Below are positions 34,341 to 46,429 of a stretch of DNA of 64,000 nt, piece after piece (within the stretch, counting starts at the first letter, position 1; each line of letters begins with the position of its first letter). Source of the stretch: Lagopus muta (Eukaryota > Chordata > Aves > Galliformes > Phasianidae). The notes beneath the pieces are model-generated. The model saw only the letters and a list, made by a program, of their open reading frames with translations. It searched no databases and had not been told where the DNA came from. A program made the position numbers and the translations under genes. Location of the stretch: contig NC_064442.1 of the NCBI RefSeq assembly GCF_023343835.1, positions 19,206,501 to 19,270,500 on the forward strand. The letters run 5' to 3'.

Positions 34341-36440
34341 TCTCCATGTTTTGCCTTGTGGAGATGTCAGGGATGGTGCTGGCAGCTCCCCTGCCCGTGC
34401 GGCTCCTGCCCCGCTGTGTGTGAGCGCTCTCCCTGGCGGGTTCTCTGCAGGGGTGTGTGCTGCACATTGTTTTCCAGCATTGTTAGGAGAGCAATGGGAA
34501 TCTGGTGTGGATTTCTTAGCTTGGAACACATTCAGATGCCAAAACGTTTCATGCTGATTACCTAGCAGTTCTCCTTGTTCCAGGGAAGTGTTGTTTGAAC
34601 AAAGCTTTGCACTGAAGAATGGAGAAAGGAAATAAAAGGAGGGGGAAGGAGGAAAAAGGCCTCCCAGGCTCTGTACAGCTTTGCTCTCAATCCAGACTCA
34701 AACACCTTTGCCGTGCAGGTGCATCAGGCATCAATGAGGAAACCAAAAGACTCTTCTTCAAGAGACACATCTGCAGTTATTTCCGGTGCTCTTGTCCTCC
34801 TGAGCATCCTGCAGTCCTTGGGGCTCCGACCGCAGGCACTGAGAAAAGCCAAGCTTAGGAAAAATCAAGGAAGAACGTCAGGAAATACCCATCAGACAGC
34901 TGAGCAGGGGATTCCTGAGCAGGTTTCCTGTGCTTCTTTGAAATGCTGATAAAAAGCTTTGTGAGATACCTGCACGGAGGAATTTCCCAAACAGGGCACT
35001 GAAAGCTTCACACCACAGTGCACGCATGATGCTGGAGCTCCCACACGTGCTTGGAGTTTGGATAGTGATGTGAGACCTGCTGGGAGCTGCCTGAAGTCCT
35101 TATGGACTGCTAGCTGGTAGAAGGGCACGGTGTGCTGTTGAAAGGACTCGTGAAGCTGCTCCAAGGGGCAGTTGTCACTTGGATCCTTTGGATCCCAGCT
35201 CACGTTTGCCTCTGCACGTCCTCAGCGTGCAAACAGGGCTGAGGGAAAGCACCCTGCCTCCTCCTGTCCTGGATGCAGGGATGGCAACGGCATTGTGAGG
35301 GACTGGCAGCACCCAGATCTGCCTCCTGCTGTGATGTGGCTTTGGGACAGAGCCAACATGCAGCCAGGCACCCCTGAGATGCAGCAGGGCCATGGGATCC
35401 AGCCCTGGTGGTGGCAGCGTGCAATCCTGCACATCTTCACTGAAATTTGGGTGCCCGGCCATCATTGCAGCACCTGTACACATCTGAGCTGCCAGGTGAA
35501 GGGGCAGGTTCTTAGGGACTGGCAAAATATCCCATGTGCCTTTCAGTGTTTTCCTCTTTTTTTTTTTTTTTTTTTTAAATTACACTTGGAGCCTTTTCTG
35601 AGCACTAAAACCTAAAAAACTATTTGGGAAAATATTAAAGTGCCACTTGTGGATCTGCCAGACTTTGTTTGCCTTGTTTTTGAGGGAAGCTATTTACAAA
35701 GCCCTGCTTTTGGGTCCTTCCTTCCCCAGATCTCTGCTGTGAACTGCTGGTGCCCCATCCCACCACGGAAGCTGCGGGCTGGGAACACAGCAGTGCCTGC
35801 CGCTGGGGAGGTAACGCCGTGAACCAGCCTGTGCATCTCGCAGCCTTTTAAAACATTTCCAAACCTCCTAACACAAACCCAGATCCCTTTCCAAACCAGC
35901 CCCTTGCAACCCTTCCTGTCTCACAAAACCGCACCGACTTCCAGCCAGAGGAGCCTTGGGGCTGCCCTGCCTCACCCACCCCGTCGCTTTTGTCCCTGCC
36001 TCGCATCTCCCCGCAGCGGGCTTCAGACGCCTCGCCTCGCTCCCGCAGGCTGAGAGCAGCATGGATTTCCTTCCAGCGTGACGGTTGGGGTCACTCTTTC
36101 CCAACGAGCGCTTCCCTGCCGCTACGATCAGCTCAGCATCGCGTCCCGCTGACGCCCAACCGGGATTTCGAGCTTTTGGGACTGCCTTCCCTGGAAAAAA
36201 AATTAGCTACGTCTTTGATTTTCAATAGCGGAAGCGTGCGGGAATACGCTTCTTCGTGTGGGTTCAGAAGTTTGCTGAAACACTCTATGAGCTGCCTGGA
36301 TTTCTCTGAGCCTGGATCCAGCGAGGGAGCTGGAATCTGTTCACTGTGCAGCACTGTGCAGCTCACAGTGGCTGGATCCATCCCTTGCCTCCCACTGTGG
36401 CCTTTGTCACTGTCCCCTCCTGGGCACGCCAGGAGCCCAG
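34341..36440. other. Intergenic region, CpG-rich patch at 35970-36260
   Basis: No gene recognised. There is a run of 20 Ts at 35557-35576 and a CpG-dense patch at about 35970-36260 with no open frame that resembles a protein family. Confidence 0.6.
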
Positions 36441-36504
36441 TTAACCTGAGTTAGTCTTGTAACCATAGTGCTTGACTGAATATTGCTTGAGGCCACGAAC
36501 CTTA
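36441..36504. repeat. 64-bp direct repeat, copy 1
   Basis: Begins TTAACCTGAGTTAGTCTTG and ends GCCACGAACCTTA. It matches the second copy at 37010-37073 with a single difference (T versus C at position 7). Flanking sequences are unrelated. I do not recognise it as a known repeat family. Confidence 0.9.
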
Positions 36505-37009
36505 AAGCCAGGGGAGAGCTGCCTGCCACCTCCCTACCTCTCTCCCCATCCTTTTGCTCTTCTCAGCCCCTTCCACTGTGCCCTCCACCCCATAACACCT
36601 CCCTGCTGCAGCCCAGCCCAGCCGGGGAGAGGATTTGGTGCTGCTGCACTGTCAGCTCAGCCTTGGGGTCACCCTGAGACCGGGCTTGATCCCATCCCTG
36701 GCAGGCGAGGGGATGGAGTCTGTGGGTCAGAGCATCCTTGGGGGTCTGGCTACGCTGTTATCCCGTGTGAAAGCCACCACAGGGCAGGAGAAACCACATG
36801 GGAACTTCCTGACCCCACGGAGGAGGTGGAGGGGAAGTGGGGAGATGCTGGCAATGGGAACTGATGGCAGGAGAAGGGGTCTGTGTGAAGCCTGATGTAT
36901 TTTCCTGTGCCACATGTCATGTCAGACCTGGGGATCCCATCCTCTGTGTGCTGAGAAAAGCTACCTGCGCTCATTTCCCTCACCAGGTGAAGAGTTGCGG
37001 TGTTATCCA

Positions 37010-37073
37010 TTAACCCGAGTTAGTCTTGTAACCATAGTGCTTGACTGAATATTGCTTGAGGCCACGAACCTTA
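37010..37073. repeat. 64-bp direct repeat, copy 2
   Basis: Begins TTAACCCGAGTTAGTCTTG and ends GCCACGAACCTTA, 569 bp from copy 1 and in the same orientation. The 505 bp between the copies are unrelated to either flank. Confidence 0.9.
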
Positions 37074-38744
37074 GCCTCGGGTCCCACTTTCCTGCAGCAT
37101 TTTGGGGGCAAGCAGGACTGCGTGAGTCCTGGATGGATTCCTAGGGGCGACTGAGCCCCAATGTGAAGGCTTGGGGGCTGCACTGTCATTGATTTGGGAC
37201 GTGGGACTGCTTCGGTGCTGAATGCTGTTGGCTTTTGGGGATATAGCAGCACAACCTGGAGGAGCCCATAGTGCAGGGGACACACAAACATCCCGTTGTC
37301 CCCACTTCGCCCTACCTGCTGCTGGCAAAGCTGCCCTTCCTTCTGCCTGGCCGAGCGGCCCAAACCAGACCCCGTTTAATTCAGCAAGTCATGAATTCGT
37401 AATGCTTATTTACCACGCAGGGCCATGAATGTTTGATGGCTCACGGAGGAAAAGCGGAGGGGCTGGCACGGAGCGTGGCTGTACCGAAACAGGGATGGAA
37501 GGATGCAGCATCCCCCAACTGAGCCCTGCAAAGCTGGGCAGGCAGGGGCTGCAGTGCTGGGCCAGCAGCTGGAAGATGTCAGCTCGAGGGAGCTGGGCGC
37601 GGAGGGGGAACCACAGGCTGGAAGGGATGGAGGGGAATTCGGAGAGCGTGGGGGCTCGGGCATCTCCAAGCTGTTGCAGCTGGCTGAGCCTGATGGGATG
37701 TGACGGCTCCAGCTGGGCGTGCGGCCACACTTGGGCTTGTCCTCGGCGTCCTCGTCCCCATCGTGGGTGACGTGGCCCAAGGATGCTCCTGCAGCCCCCA
37801 CCATGTCGATAAGGCAGCCCTAAGCCAGCAGGGCTGAGATGGCACCCACTCCTCGAGTGACGTGTGGCTCCTCCCGCAATGCTAACACAAGCCAGGCCAG
37901 CCCAAGTGACAGGACAACCCTTTTAGGGTAGCAAGGACCCTGCTGGCTGGTGCTTTTATCTGTCCCTGGGGAATGCAGTGGCTGCACTGACAGCCATGCT
38001 GCCTGCCCTAGATTTTGCTGTTGGGGCCCCAAACCCAGGCCTGTGGTCTCAGGGATCACACCAGACCTGGAAGAGAAGCTGCAGGGATGTTCCCTAAGGG
38101 GGTGACCCGATGGACTTACAGCCCCTTTTTGGCTACGGGAATGGGGACAGCACAGAGCTGATTGGACCACAGCAGGAATTAAAGCCATTCTGGGGAGCAG
38201 AGAGAACATTCCGTGCTGTCTGAGGAACATCAGGGTGCCAGCCCGTGTTGGGGTGCAGCATCTCAGTGCCCGCAGCCCTTTGCATGCCCTCTTCACTTTT
38301 CACTGCGGACGTGACTCCGCTCGCACTGGTGGGGCTGCTATCAGGGCTGCAGCTTAGGGGATTTGGGAGCACAGCAGGCTCAAGCAGCTCTGCTGTGATT
38401 TACGACTGCAAACGCTGAGGAGCCTCCTGCAAAGGCCCACGCACTTCTGGTGCAATGAGGACAGAGCAGATCGAGCCCAAGCTCAGTGGGGTGACAGTGT
38501 AGGAACAGAGGGACAGAGGTCAGATGGGGCTGGTTGCAGTCCTCACCACAGAGCTCTGAGCTCCCCAAATCAGGTGCATGCAGCACCAGGATTTATCCCA
38601 GTGTCTGCCTGCACACTGGTGCTGTTTCCCCTCACCCCCTCTCCTCAACTGCAGTATTTCAGAAGGAGCAAGGATTTGGGGATCAGCAAAGGGCACAATG
38701 GCAGCTTTGGCTTCTCCTGTTCCAGTGTAATGCCGCTTGTTATT

Positions 38745-38760
38745 CTGATCAATTGATCAG
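38745..38760. repeat. Perfect 16-bp palindrome
   Basis: CTGATCAATTGATCAG is identical to its own reverse complement. Confidence 0.9.
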
Positions 38761-39529
38761 CAGTTTTGACCAAATAAGTCAAGGGCATGGAAAGATCTCT
38801 GAGCAGCATCTTGCCCCTCACTGCCCTGCTTGGGCCAGGGATGAGAGCCTTTTCCCATCTGCTCTGCACTGAGGATGGGGACAAAGGAGGACATGCCCAG
38901 CACTACCCTTGCCTTGCCCCACTGCTCTGGGTGCTCTTCCTCCACCTCCTTGCTCCAGGAGTTAAAACCTTCCCTCCAGCCTGGCGCTGCAGATGGAAAG
39001 TTTATATTTAGCCTTTTGTTTTTGCCAGCATCCCCCTTGAGTTTAAATATCTCTGCCCCGTCCCTGGTGGTGACCCCGGATGTATTTATAGAGAGCTATC
39101 GTGTCCGTGCTCTGCGCCGAGCAAACCCAGCTCGTGCCATGCTCTCACAGCAGCGGCCTTTGCGAGGAGACCTCGAGGGCAGGGGGGAAGCAGCAGGGGG
39201 TCATTGCTTGGGGGCTGCTAGCTGGAGCAGTGCCAGGCTGCAGGGCTTCCTTGGGGGTGGGCACAGAGGGGCTGCTCCGGCGTAATCTGCTGTGTGAATT
39301 GCCATCGTTAGATTTCAGGCAGCACGCTGCCAGCTGCATTTCTCTCAGGGCTGCCGTTTCATGTGTCCCCCTCTCTCCTTGTGAGTCATGCAGGGTAAAC
39401 GTGCCACGGGTGTGAGCAGCACCCAAGGGTTAACCAGGAGCCCGCTGCCACCTCTCTCCCCCCGGCTCCCCCGCGGTGCCCGGCTCCGCTCTCACCCCGG
39501 AGGTCTGCACCGCTGCCGGCCTCCCTCCC

Positions 39530-39665
39530 ATCTCAGCTCTTGACTATTTAAGGCAAATCTCCTCGCCGGACTTTAAACAAAACCCGTCTCCTCTCGCTCT
39601 CCTCGTTTTAAATAACTCGCCTGGCGTAAACATAACGAGGCACGAGCCTATAAATCAGCTGTTCC
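39530..39665. promoter_or_regulatory. Candidate muscle-type regulatory element
   Basis: AT-rich sequence containing CTATTTAAGG (39544-39553), one base from the serum response factor CArG consensus, plus several TAAAC-type forkhead-like sites and CCTATAAATCAGC. Located 7 kb upstream of RBPMS2. Motif-based inference only. Confidence 0.35.
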
Positions 39666-42279
39666 CAGGGCTCGCCTGGCAGGGCGCGTGCGTGCAGGGG
39701 GCTCGCTGGACCCCTGAGCTCTGGGTCTCGACCAGGAGCTTTTAGGGTTCCTTGGGGCGTAGGAAGAGAGACAACGGGGCTGCAGGGTGGGGAGGCGGCC
39801 ATGTGGAAGCCGATGAGTTTATGGGGTTGCCAGCATTAGGGTAGAAAAACAAAGGTTGCAAAACAGTTTCCATCATAGCCCCTTACTTATGCCGAGGCTG
39901 GAATTTTCCAGGCCATATTCCCTTCCTGAAGATGGATTGTTCCTGGGAAGTTGGCATGTAAACACTTTTGGGTGGGAAGAAGGGGAAATGGCAAGGTTGG
40001 AGCTGATGGGGAGCCGTGGATCGGGAGCAACCAGAGGGGTGGTGGGGATCTGTTACAATTACAGCTCTTGGAAGCGCTCACAGCATCCGTGATCAGTGAT
40101 GCAGTGGGTGTTTGCAGGAATGTGGGATGTGGGGAAATGCCTGGAGCGCAGGCACCAGCACAGCATGCAGCACAGGGTCAGTCCCATTGGCTGAAGCGAT
40201 CGGTGCTCAGTGTTTATGTGCTGTGGTCAAAGCAGAGCAGAAGTAATTGCAGCTCATCTAGGAATCATCCCATGATATAACTCTTTGTTTTCTGCGGTTT
40301 CCAAGCTGTGCCAAGCATTAATCGTGAGCTGAGCTCCTTCGTGCTGGGTGTCCAACGTACCGACACGAGCAGCCTCATCCAAACAGTCCAGTTTAAACAA
40401 GTCTGGCATTTCTGGGATGAAGGATTGGAAAGATGGATGGCTTTGGTTTGCTGCCAAAGCTTGAAACACTGAGGGGAGAGACTTGGGGTGCCCTGGGGAC
40501 AGAGATGGGGATGTTCCCTGATCTTATTGGGAACACCCTGGCTTTGGCCAAGCCATGGAGCCCTCAAAAGTGGGCTGGCAAAGCCGTGGTGAGCATCTTC
40601 TGCACAGGGATGGTAATGGCACTGGTGGGAAGGTGCTGCCGTAGCGTTGCCTTTCCTGACTCCAGGAGGCCACCCACTCCAGCAAGATTGATAGAGCAGC
40701 TTCTTCTGAGGTGGTCATGCTTCATTTAGCTCTCATCCTCCCCTGACTCACTAATCCCTTGTTATCCACATGACAGAGGAGCAGCAAATAGCCCTTGGAT
40801 GGAAGCATCGGCTCCAAGAGGAGGACAAGGTTCTTCACAGGGAATGGGAGGCTGGAGCTGTGAGGTCAAATCCACCAGGAGCTCTGAATGTTCTTGGTGG
40901 GGTAATTTTTCCCCCTGGACGGGGTGTAGAAAGTAGAGTCTGATTATTGAAGTGTCCTCAGTGATGCTCAGCGTCCCCAAGACCAACAAGACCTTACAGT
41001 ACAGCAGCAAGGAGGAACAAAGCTGCGAGGAGGCTCCTCCCCTACCCTGGGGGCCACCAGGGGCATGTGCACTGAGTTCAGGGATCCCATAGGAGCACCA
41101 AGAATCCTAAGGAAGGACATAATAAACAGAAAAGAGCTGATAAAGGGCTTTTCCAGGCCAGTGCTGCTGAGAAAGCACTGCATTCAGGCTGGAGCAGCAG
41201 CCATCCTGCATGTCCCATCCCATGAACCACAGAGCACTGTGGTGCCTGGGGAGCCGAGCGATGCCGCGTGCGCTGGGGCTGCTCGCTTGGGTTTTTGGCC
41301 ATGTTTTGCAAGTCAGAAGGTCGTGTGTACATTGGCTGTGTTGCCAAGGTTTCATCCACAACAAGTCCTTTTGTTTTGTTTTCCAAGGTCTTCAGCACAT
41401 AAAAGGGCTGGACGTTAATTCCCTGCATGAACATGGGCTCTCTTTTTTTCTTGGTTGTGCTTTCTGGGATGGCCAGGGAACGTATTGCACGGCCTTCTTG
41501 ACTTGTAGCTGCTTAATGGCAAATCTGGGGAGCGCTTCAGCCTTCTGTATGCTCCATGTATGCTCTTTTGGTTAGGGATGAAGGTGATGTAAGAGGATGC
41601 AGGACTGGAACTGATGGTCGGAGTTGGACCTGCTGCTGGGACATGCTCCATCCGCTGCCATCCCAAGGGCACGGAGGGATCCTGATGCTAGCATTCAAAG
41701 GTCCCAGCATGGTGACACCCAGCATGCTCCAACACACGAGGACAGCGTGACACGGTGACACCTCCCAGTGGCTCAGCTTGAGCCCTGTCCTGTCCCTCTG
41801 CTCCACATGAGCTGGAAGTGGCACAAGTGCCAGGGCTGGGCACAGGGAGGGCTGTCTCTGGGACCTTTCATAAGTAACCACAGAAAAGATTCCCGCTGCT
41901 TTATTCGCCCATAATTGATATGACAGTGCAGGCAATACATTATTAAACTAACAGGATAGCAGTGCTGTTACTGCGCTGCACAAGCTCAGAAGTACGCCAA
42001 TTTTTTTGTGTGTGTATTTCATCTTCAAGGCGAAAAAAAAGAAAAAGAAGAGCTTTGGGGCAGACTAAAGCCAGGTGAATTTCTTAGGTGAATAAACTGC
42101 AAAAGCCATGCAGTGTTTTGCAACGGGGGACTGCATGCTGCATCTGCAGTCCGTCAGGGAAAAGCCTGCGGGCTCGTTGTTTGTGCTCCTGGCTCCGAGA
42201 AGGCACTTCTGTTTGGTGCATTTTTTATTCAGATTTCCTAAACTCGAGCTCTCCTCACCCCTTTTTGGTCCGAAGCCCG

Positions 42280-42420
42280 CTGGGCGGCTTTGGGACGTCA
42301 CGGGGCGCGGCGAGCAGGGAACGGCCCCGGCTCTCAGCTCCGGCAGCGCTGCCAGGAGCCGCTCCGAAATGCCCATAAAAGCCGCTCTGCAGCGATCTGG
42401 TGCGTCTGAGCAAGCATTTG
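42280..42420 (+). promoter_or_regulatory. Candidate orphan promoter upstream of RBPMS2
   Basis: A small CpG-dense patch contains GACGTCAC (CRE-like, about 42294-42301) followed by CATAAAAG at 42374-42381 in TATA-box position relative to a possible start near 42405. No protein family is encoded downstream. It could start a non-coding RNA or an alternative RBPMS2 transcript, or be an enhancer. Confidence 0.35.
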
Positions 42421-44109
42421 CACACACCTCCGAGCCCCTGTCTGTCTCAGTTAGCTTCAGCACGTCTCATGGGGCAAGGCAGAGCCGGAGAAGACGGGCG
42501 ATGACGTGCGGGAAGGAATTAAAGTTTGAAAGCGCTCGGAGTAGCGGCTGCAGGCATGTGATGTCAGACGAGCCCTGGTGTCTCCCCATTGTGCTTTATG
42601 GGACACCCCAAATCCTGTGCTGTTAGAACTGACTGCATCCCATCTTTTGGTACCCAGCTCCCCTCCTCCCTTGGTGCTGATTTTCCTCTTTAGTAGTGCC
42701 CCAGAGTCACTGGGATGCTGCAGAGAGGAGCGCAATACCTGCACTCCTTTGCATTGCCTTTGTGCATCCTTCCGTTGCTCTGGAGCCTTTGTGTCATGTA
42801 CAACGACCTTGAATGCAACAGGATTTGGGTCTCCAAAGGGGCAAGGCACTTTTGCTTATTGGCTTTGTGATGCTGGGTGCTCTGAGCCTCAGTTTTTCCA
42901 TCTCAAAATGGTGTCACCATGACATATACATAATTTTTTAAAGTACTAGCTTAGGAAAGGAGATTCAGGGTTAACAGACCTGAAGAGCCCTGAGGAATGG
43001 AACTTCTGGCATTCTCACAAACCCAGCTGCAGATGTGAAATGCCCATGTGAGGTTTATGCATCGGTGTGTCGATACCTACGATGTGGAGAACTTGGGAGA
43101 ACGTGGGAGTGGTGTGGCCACATGGTGCTCAGACCAAGCTGTGCAGAGAGCCTGGAGCTGCTCTTCAGCTTTGTCACCACTGCCTGGGGACAGAGAGGTG
43201 GAAAGGGCTGTGGGACTGGGTTGAGTGCTGTGAGATGGAAATGGGAACAAGAGGTGGAGAAACTGCAAGAGGGTCACCAAGGACCTGGGCCGGGGTAGTT
43301 TGGCCAAACAGAGGTCCAAGGAGTCCATTAGCACTTACAGCTCCTAGACAAGACGAAAGATAGCGGAGCTACGTGTCCTTCGGTAGGGGCAGATGATGTA
43401 AAGTGGGATTGTGGCCACAGATGGTGGCTTGGCATGGCTGGGCTGGGTTCCCTGCAGGAAGGTGGGAACCTGGAGAGGTGGTGGGGCTCCATGCCTGGGG
43501 GTTCTCGAGCCAGGACTGGTCTCATCCATCACTGGTGACAGTCTTACTGTGAGCAAGATGTTGGATGGAAGGCTCTGGAGGTCCCTGCCCACTAACACCA
43601 CGTAATGCTATAATGGGTCTCCAGATGTTTGGATGCTGATCCATACTGAAAACAGCACTTCAACCCCAAAGTGTCCTGCAGCTGCTGGCCAGAAAGATCT
43701 CTGAGAGCTGATGTGAAGTCCTGTAAACTGCCATTGGTGAGTCCAGCAGTGCTTGCTCAGTGGTTTTGGAGATGTGAGACTTCCCAGACAAGAGTGGGAG
43801 GAGGAGAAATCGGTGTTGGCGGTGAGCAGAGGAAAACCCATGTTGTGCCTGGAGGATGCACACTTTCCCATCACTGTCCCTCAAACACTTTGGAAATGAC
43901 ACGGGAACGTCCTCCCTGCTCTGGGACAAGTGCCAAGGCTCAGCTTCCAGATAAGCAGTGAGAAACAGCAAAACAGTACAGCACCTCCTCCAAAGTGCAG
44001 CCTGTATGGGCTTGGGGCTAGCAGGGATGCAAGGCAGCCCCTGCGACAGCCCTACGATCCCCCAAAGGAAACTCTGCCTCCTTGCAGGCAGGTGGCTCTG
44101 TGTTTTGTC

Positions 44110-44400
44110 TGGCAGACCCTTTTGGGTGCTGTCAGTGCTTGCAGCAAGACAAGTCAGGTTTGCACTCACACAGGACATGGGAACGCGGATAAAAAGGTTT
44201 GGGGAGAGAACCTCCACCTGCTGACAGTGCTCTGCCCAATGCAGCCCAGGACACCACTCACTACTTTGTCCCAAGGGCACACTGCTGGCCCACGGTCACC
44301 TCAGTGTCCCCAGGCCCCTGCGGCCATTTCCCCCAGGGGTGCTGGGGGGGTTGTTCCTCCCCAGCTGCAGGACTGTGTGCTTCTTGCTGAACTCCATCAC
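44110..44400 (-). mobile_element. CR1-type LINE fragment, decayed, copy B
   Basis: Minus-strand sequence with the CR1 hallmarks CAGCAGTGTGCCCTTGGGAC, then CCTGGGCTGCATTGGGCAG, then GTCAGCAGGTGGAGG. It aligns with copy A near 34.1 kb over some 200-300 bp, with a deletion in the middle. Confidence 0.72.
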
Positions 44401-45669
44401 ATTTCACCTTGATTTCTCAGCTGATTGCAACCTGTTTTTCACTGAGGTACTTAAGAAATACTTCCCAGGACCTGCTCAGTGGTTATGAACACCGACAGCC
44501 TTCACTCCCAAAACAGGGTGCAGAGGAGGACGCTGTTGGATGGGAGATGCTTTGGGGTGAAGGGTGCTTCTATGAAAACATATTGCATGGAGAAACTTGG
44601 TTTGAACCAGGGTCACCCTCTCAGATGCTGCAGCTAAAGCCACTTCCATGTGGAAGCAGGGACTGCAAAACAACCCAACGAAAAGCCCTCACCCTGAATC
44701 TCTGCAGGCATCGCATTTTCACAGTTCTCTTCTGTTTCTTCTCTGACTCCCACCTCACTGTGTCTTCTGCTTGCCGTGGGCTCCATGTCTTCCTGATGCC
44801 TTCATACTGCTTTGCTGGTGGCTGGAGAAAGCCCTGTCCCACTGTGGCCCTGGTGCTGGGGTCAGGCTGGAGGCTCTTCTCTGAGTTTGCCAGGGTTGAG
44901 GTATCCCTGGTGTGAAACATCTCCAGAAAACCAAACCACCCCCACCCCCGTAAAACAACATTTAAAACAAGGTATTTGGTTTCTTAGCTAAAAAGTGCTT
45001 TTTCTTTTTCCCTTCCCAGAGGACAACAACCTGGCAGGGATTGGGCTCTCTGGCTTAGCAGCTCGTTATGCAGCCTTAGAAAAACAGCTGCCTTGCCACC
45101 ATCCGTATGAGAACCCAATGTGCAAATCCTCCGTGCTGCGCACACACAGCTGCAGCTGCTGCAGCCCCAACCTAGAAAGCAAAGTAATGCAATGCCAGTG
45201 CTCCCCTCACATTGTGCCTCCTCATGTGAAGACACGGTCAAGCTTTGCTTAACTTTGGGATCCACCTTCGTGCTGGTGCTGGATCCACAGCTCCTTGGTC
45301 ATGCCGGGGTGGCTGAGTTCAGGGCAGTTTGTTCCCTGTATGAGCAGGTGGAGAAGCAGATTGGGATAGGGCTTGAGTAGGGTCACCAAACCCAGGTGTG
45401 AGAGAAGGAACCAGCTGTGATCACACCCAGCCTCGCTCACTTCATGACATACATGTGTGCAAAACGTCCCTGACCTGCAGCTGATGTCCTGCTCATGGAC
45501 GGAGTTCCATTTCGAAGGGAAGTTCAGCTCTGTTGGGACAGCATGGTCTGAAGAGGAAGGAATGGAGTTGTGTTGGGGAGATGGCCATGGGGGACGGGTC
45601 AAGGAGGAGATGTGTGTGACTCACAGCATCCCCATAAAGGCAGTCCCTGAGCTGTTGAGGGAAGGGAGT

Positions 45670-45800
45670 TGATGGCCATCAAAGACCTGCAGGGTGATCA
45701 AGGGACAGAAGCAGCTTCCCTATGAGGAGAAGCTGAGATCTGGGACTTCAGCCTGGGAAGGAGGAAGCAAAGGACTGGGGGCACACATTGCCTTTCCAGC
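45670..45800 (+). mobile_element. CR1-like LINE patch, strongly decayed
   Basis: The plus strand contains GGGACAGAAGCAGCTTCCCT, then ATGAGGAGAAGCTGAGA and GCCTGGGAAGGAGGAAGCAAAG. This resembles the CR1 segment that follows the reverse-transcriptase domain (CTTATGAGGAGAGGCTGAGG type). Divergent, so assignment is tentative. Confidence 0.5.
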
Positions 45801-45985
45801 TTGGGGTGCCAGTAGGACCAGGAGGCTAATGTAGAACTGATGTTTTCCCTCTCTCACCCAACCTTGGGGCTGAGCAGGTAGACAGCACTGAGTACAATAT
45901 CAGCTCAGATCCCCCTGCCTATTTCATTGGGATGGGGCCAGTCCACGGACCCGCGTGGACATGGAGAAGGGCAGAAAGTGGACAC

Positions 45986-46215
45986 AGGGCTGCTCTCCCA
46001 GGGAATGAGGGGCTGCTGCCTTGGGGGCTGCGGGGATGCTGCTCTGAAGGATGCAGGGATGCAGTTTTGAGGGATATGGGGATGCTGCTCAGAAAGATAT
46101 GGGGAAAACATTCCGGGGCATGAAGGGATACTTTTCTGGAGGATATGGGGATAACGTTTTGGGGGATGAAGGGATGCTTTTCTGGGGGATTTGGGGCTGC
46201 TGCCCTGGAACGGAG
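45986..46215. repeat. 23-bp minisatellite, about ten copies
   Basis: Ten consecutive units of exactly 23 bp, of the type RGGGATGCTTTTCTGGGGGAT, start at 45986, 46009, 46032 and so on to 46193. Units diverge from one another but keep length. The array ends about 670 bp before the RBPMS2 start codon, so it is immediately upstream of or within the promoter. Confidence 0.9.
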
Positions 46216-46429
46216 CCCACATCCTGAGCCCCAAGGGCTGAGGTGCAGCTTTCAGCGGGGGGTTTCGGCATTGCTGCCGCAGGACTGTCGGGCTGCAGCC
46301 CTGAGGTTCCTGGAGCCCTCGAGGGAGCCCACAGGAATCGCCCCCTGCTCTGTGGCCGCCGGTCCCTTTAAGAAAGTTGAAGCCCGAAAGTTCACCAAAG
46401 TTGAGAAAGTTTTTCGTGGAAAGGGAGAG

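Larger units (their letters stand above)
37074..42279. other. Intergenic region upstream of RBPMS2
   Basis: No gene recognised. Noteworthy are the palindrome at 38745-38760, an AT-rich block with a CArG-like site at 39530-39665 and another AT-rich block at 41880-41990. Confidence 0.65.

Noticed and set aside
36441-37073. 64-bp repeat as a microRNA or tRNA-derived sequence
   Set aside because: I could not fold it into a convincing hairpin or cloverleaf, nor match it to a known small RNA, so it is left as an unclassified repeat.
43660-44280. 206-codon minus-strand open frame
   Set aside because: Its first part lies in a dead CR1 fragment and the remainder has no similarity, so it is not a gene.
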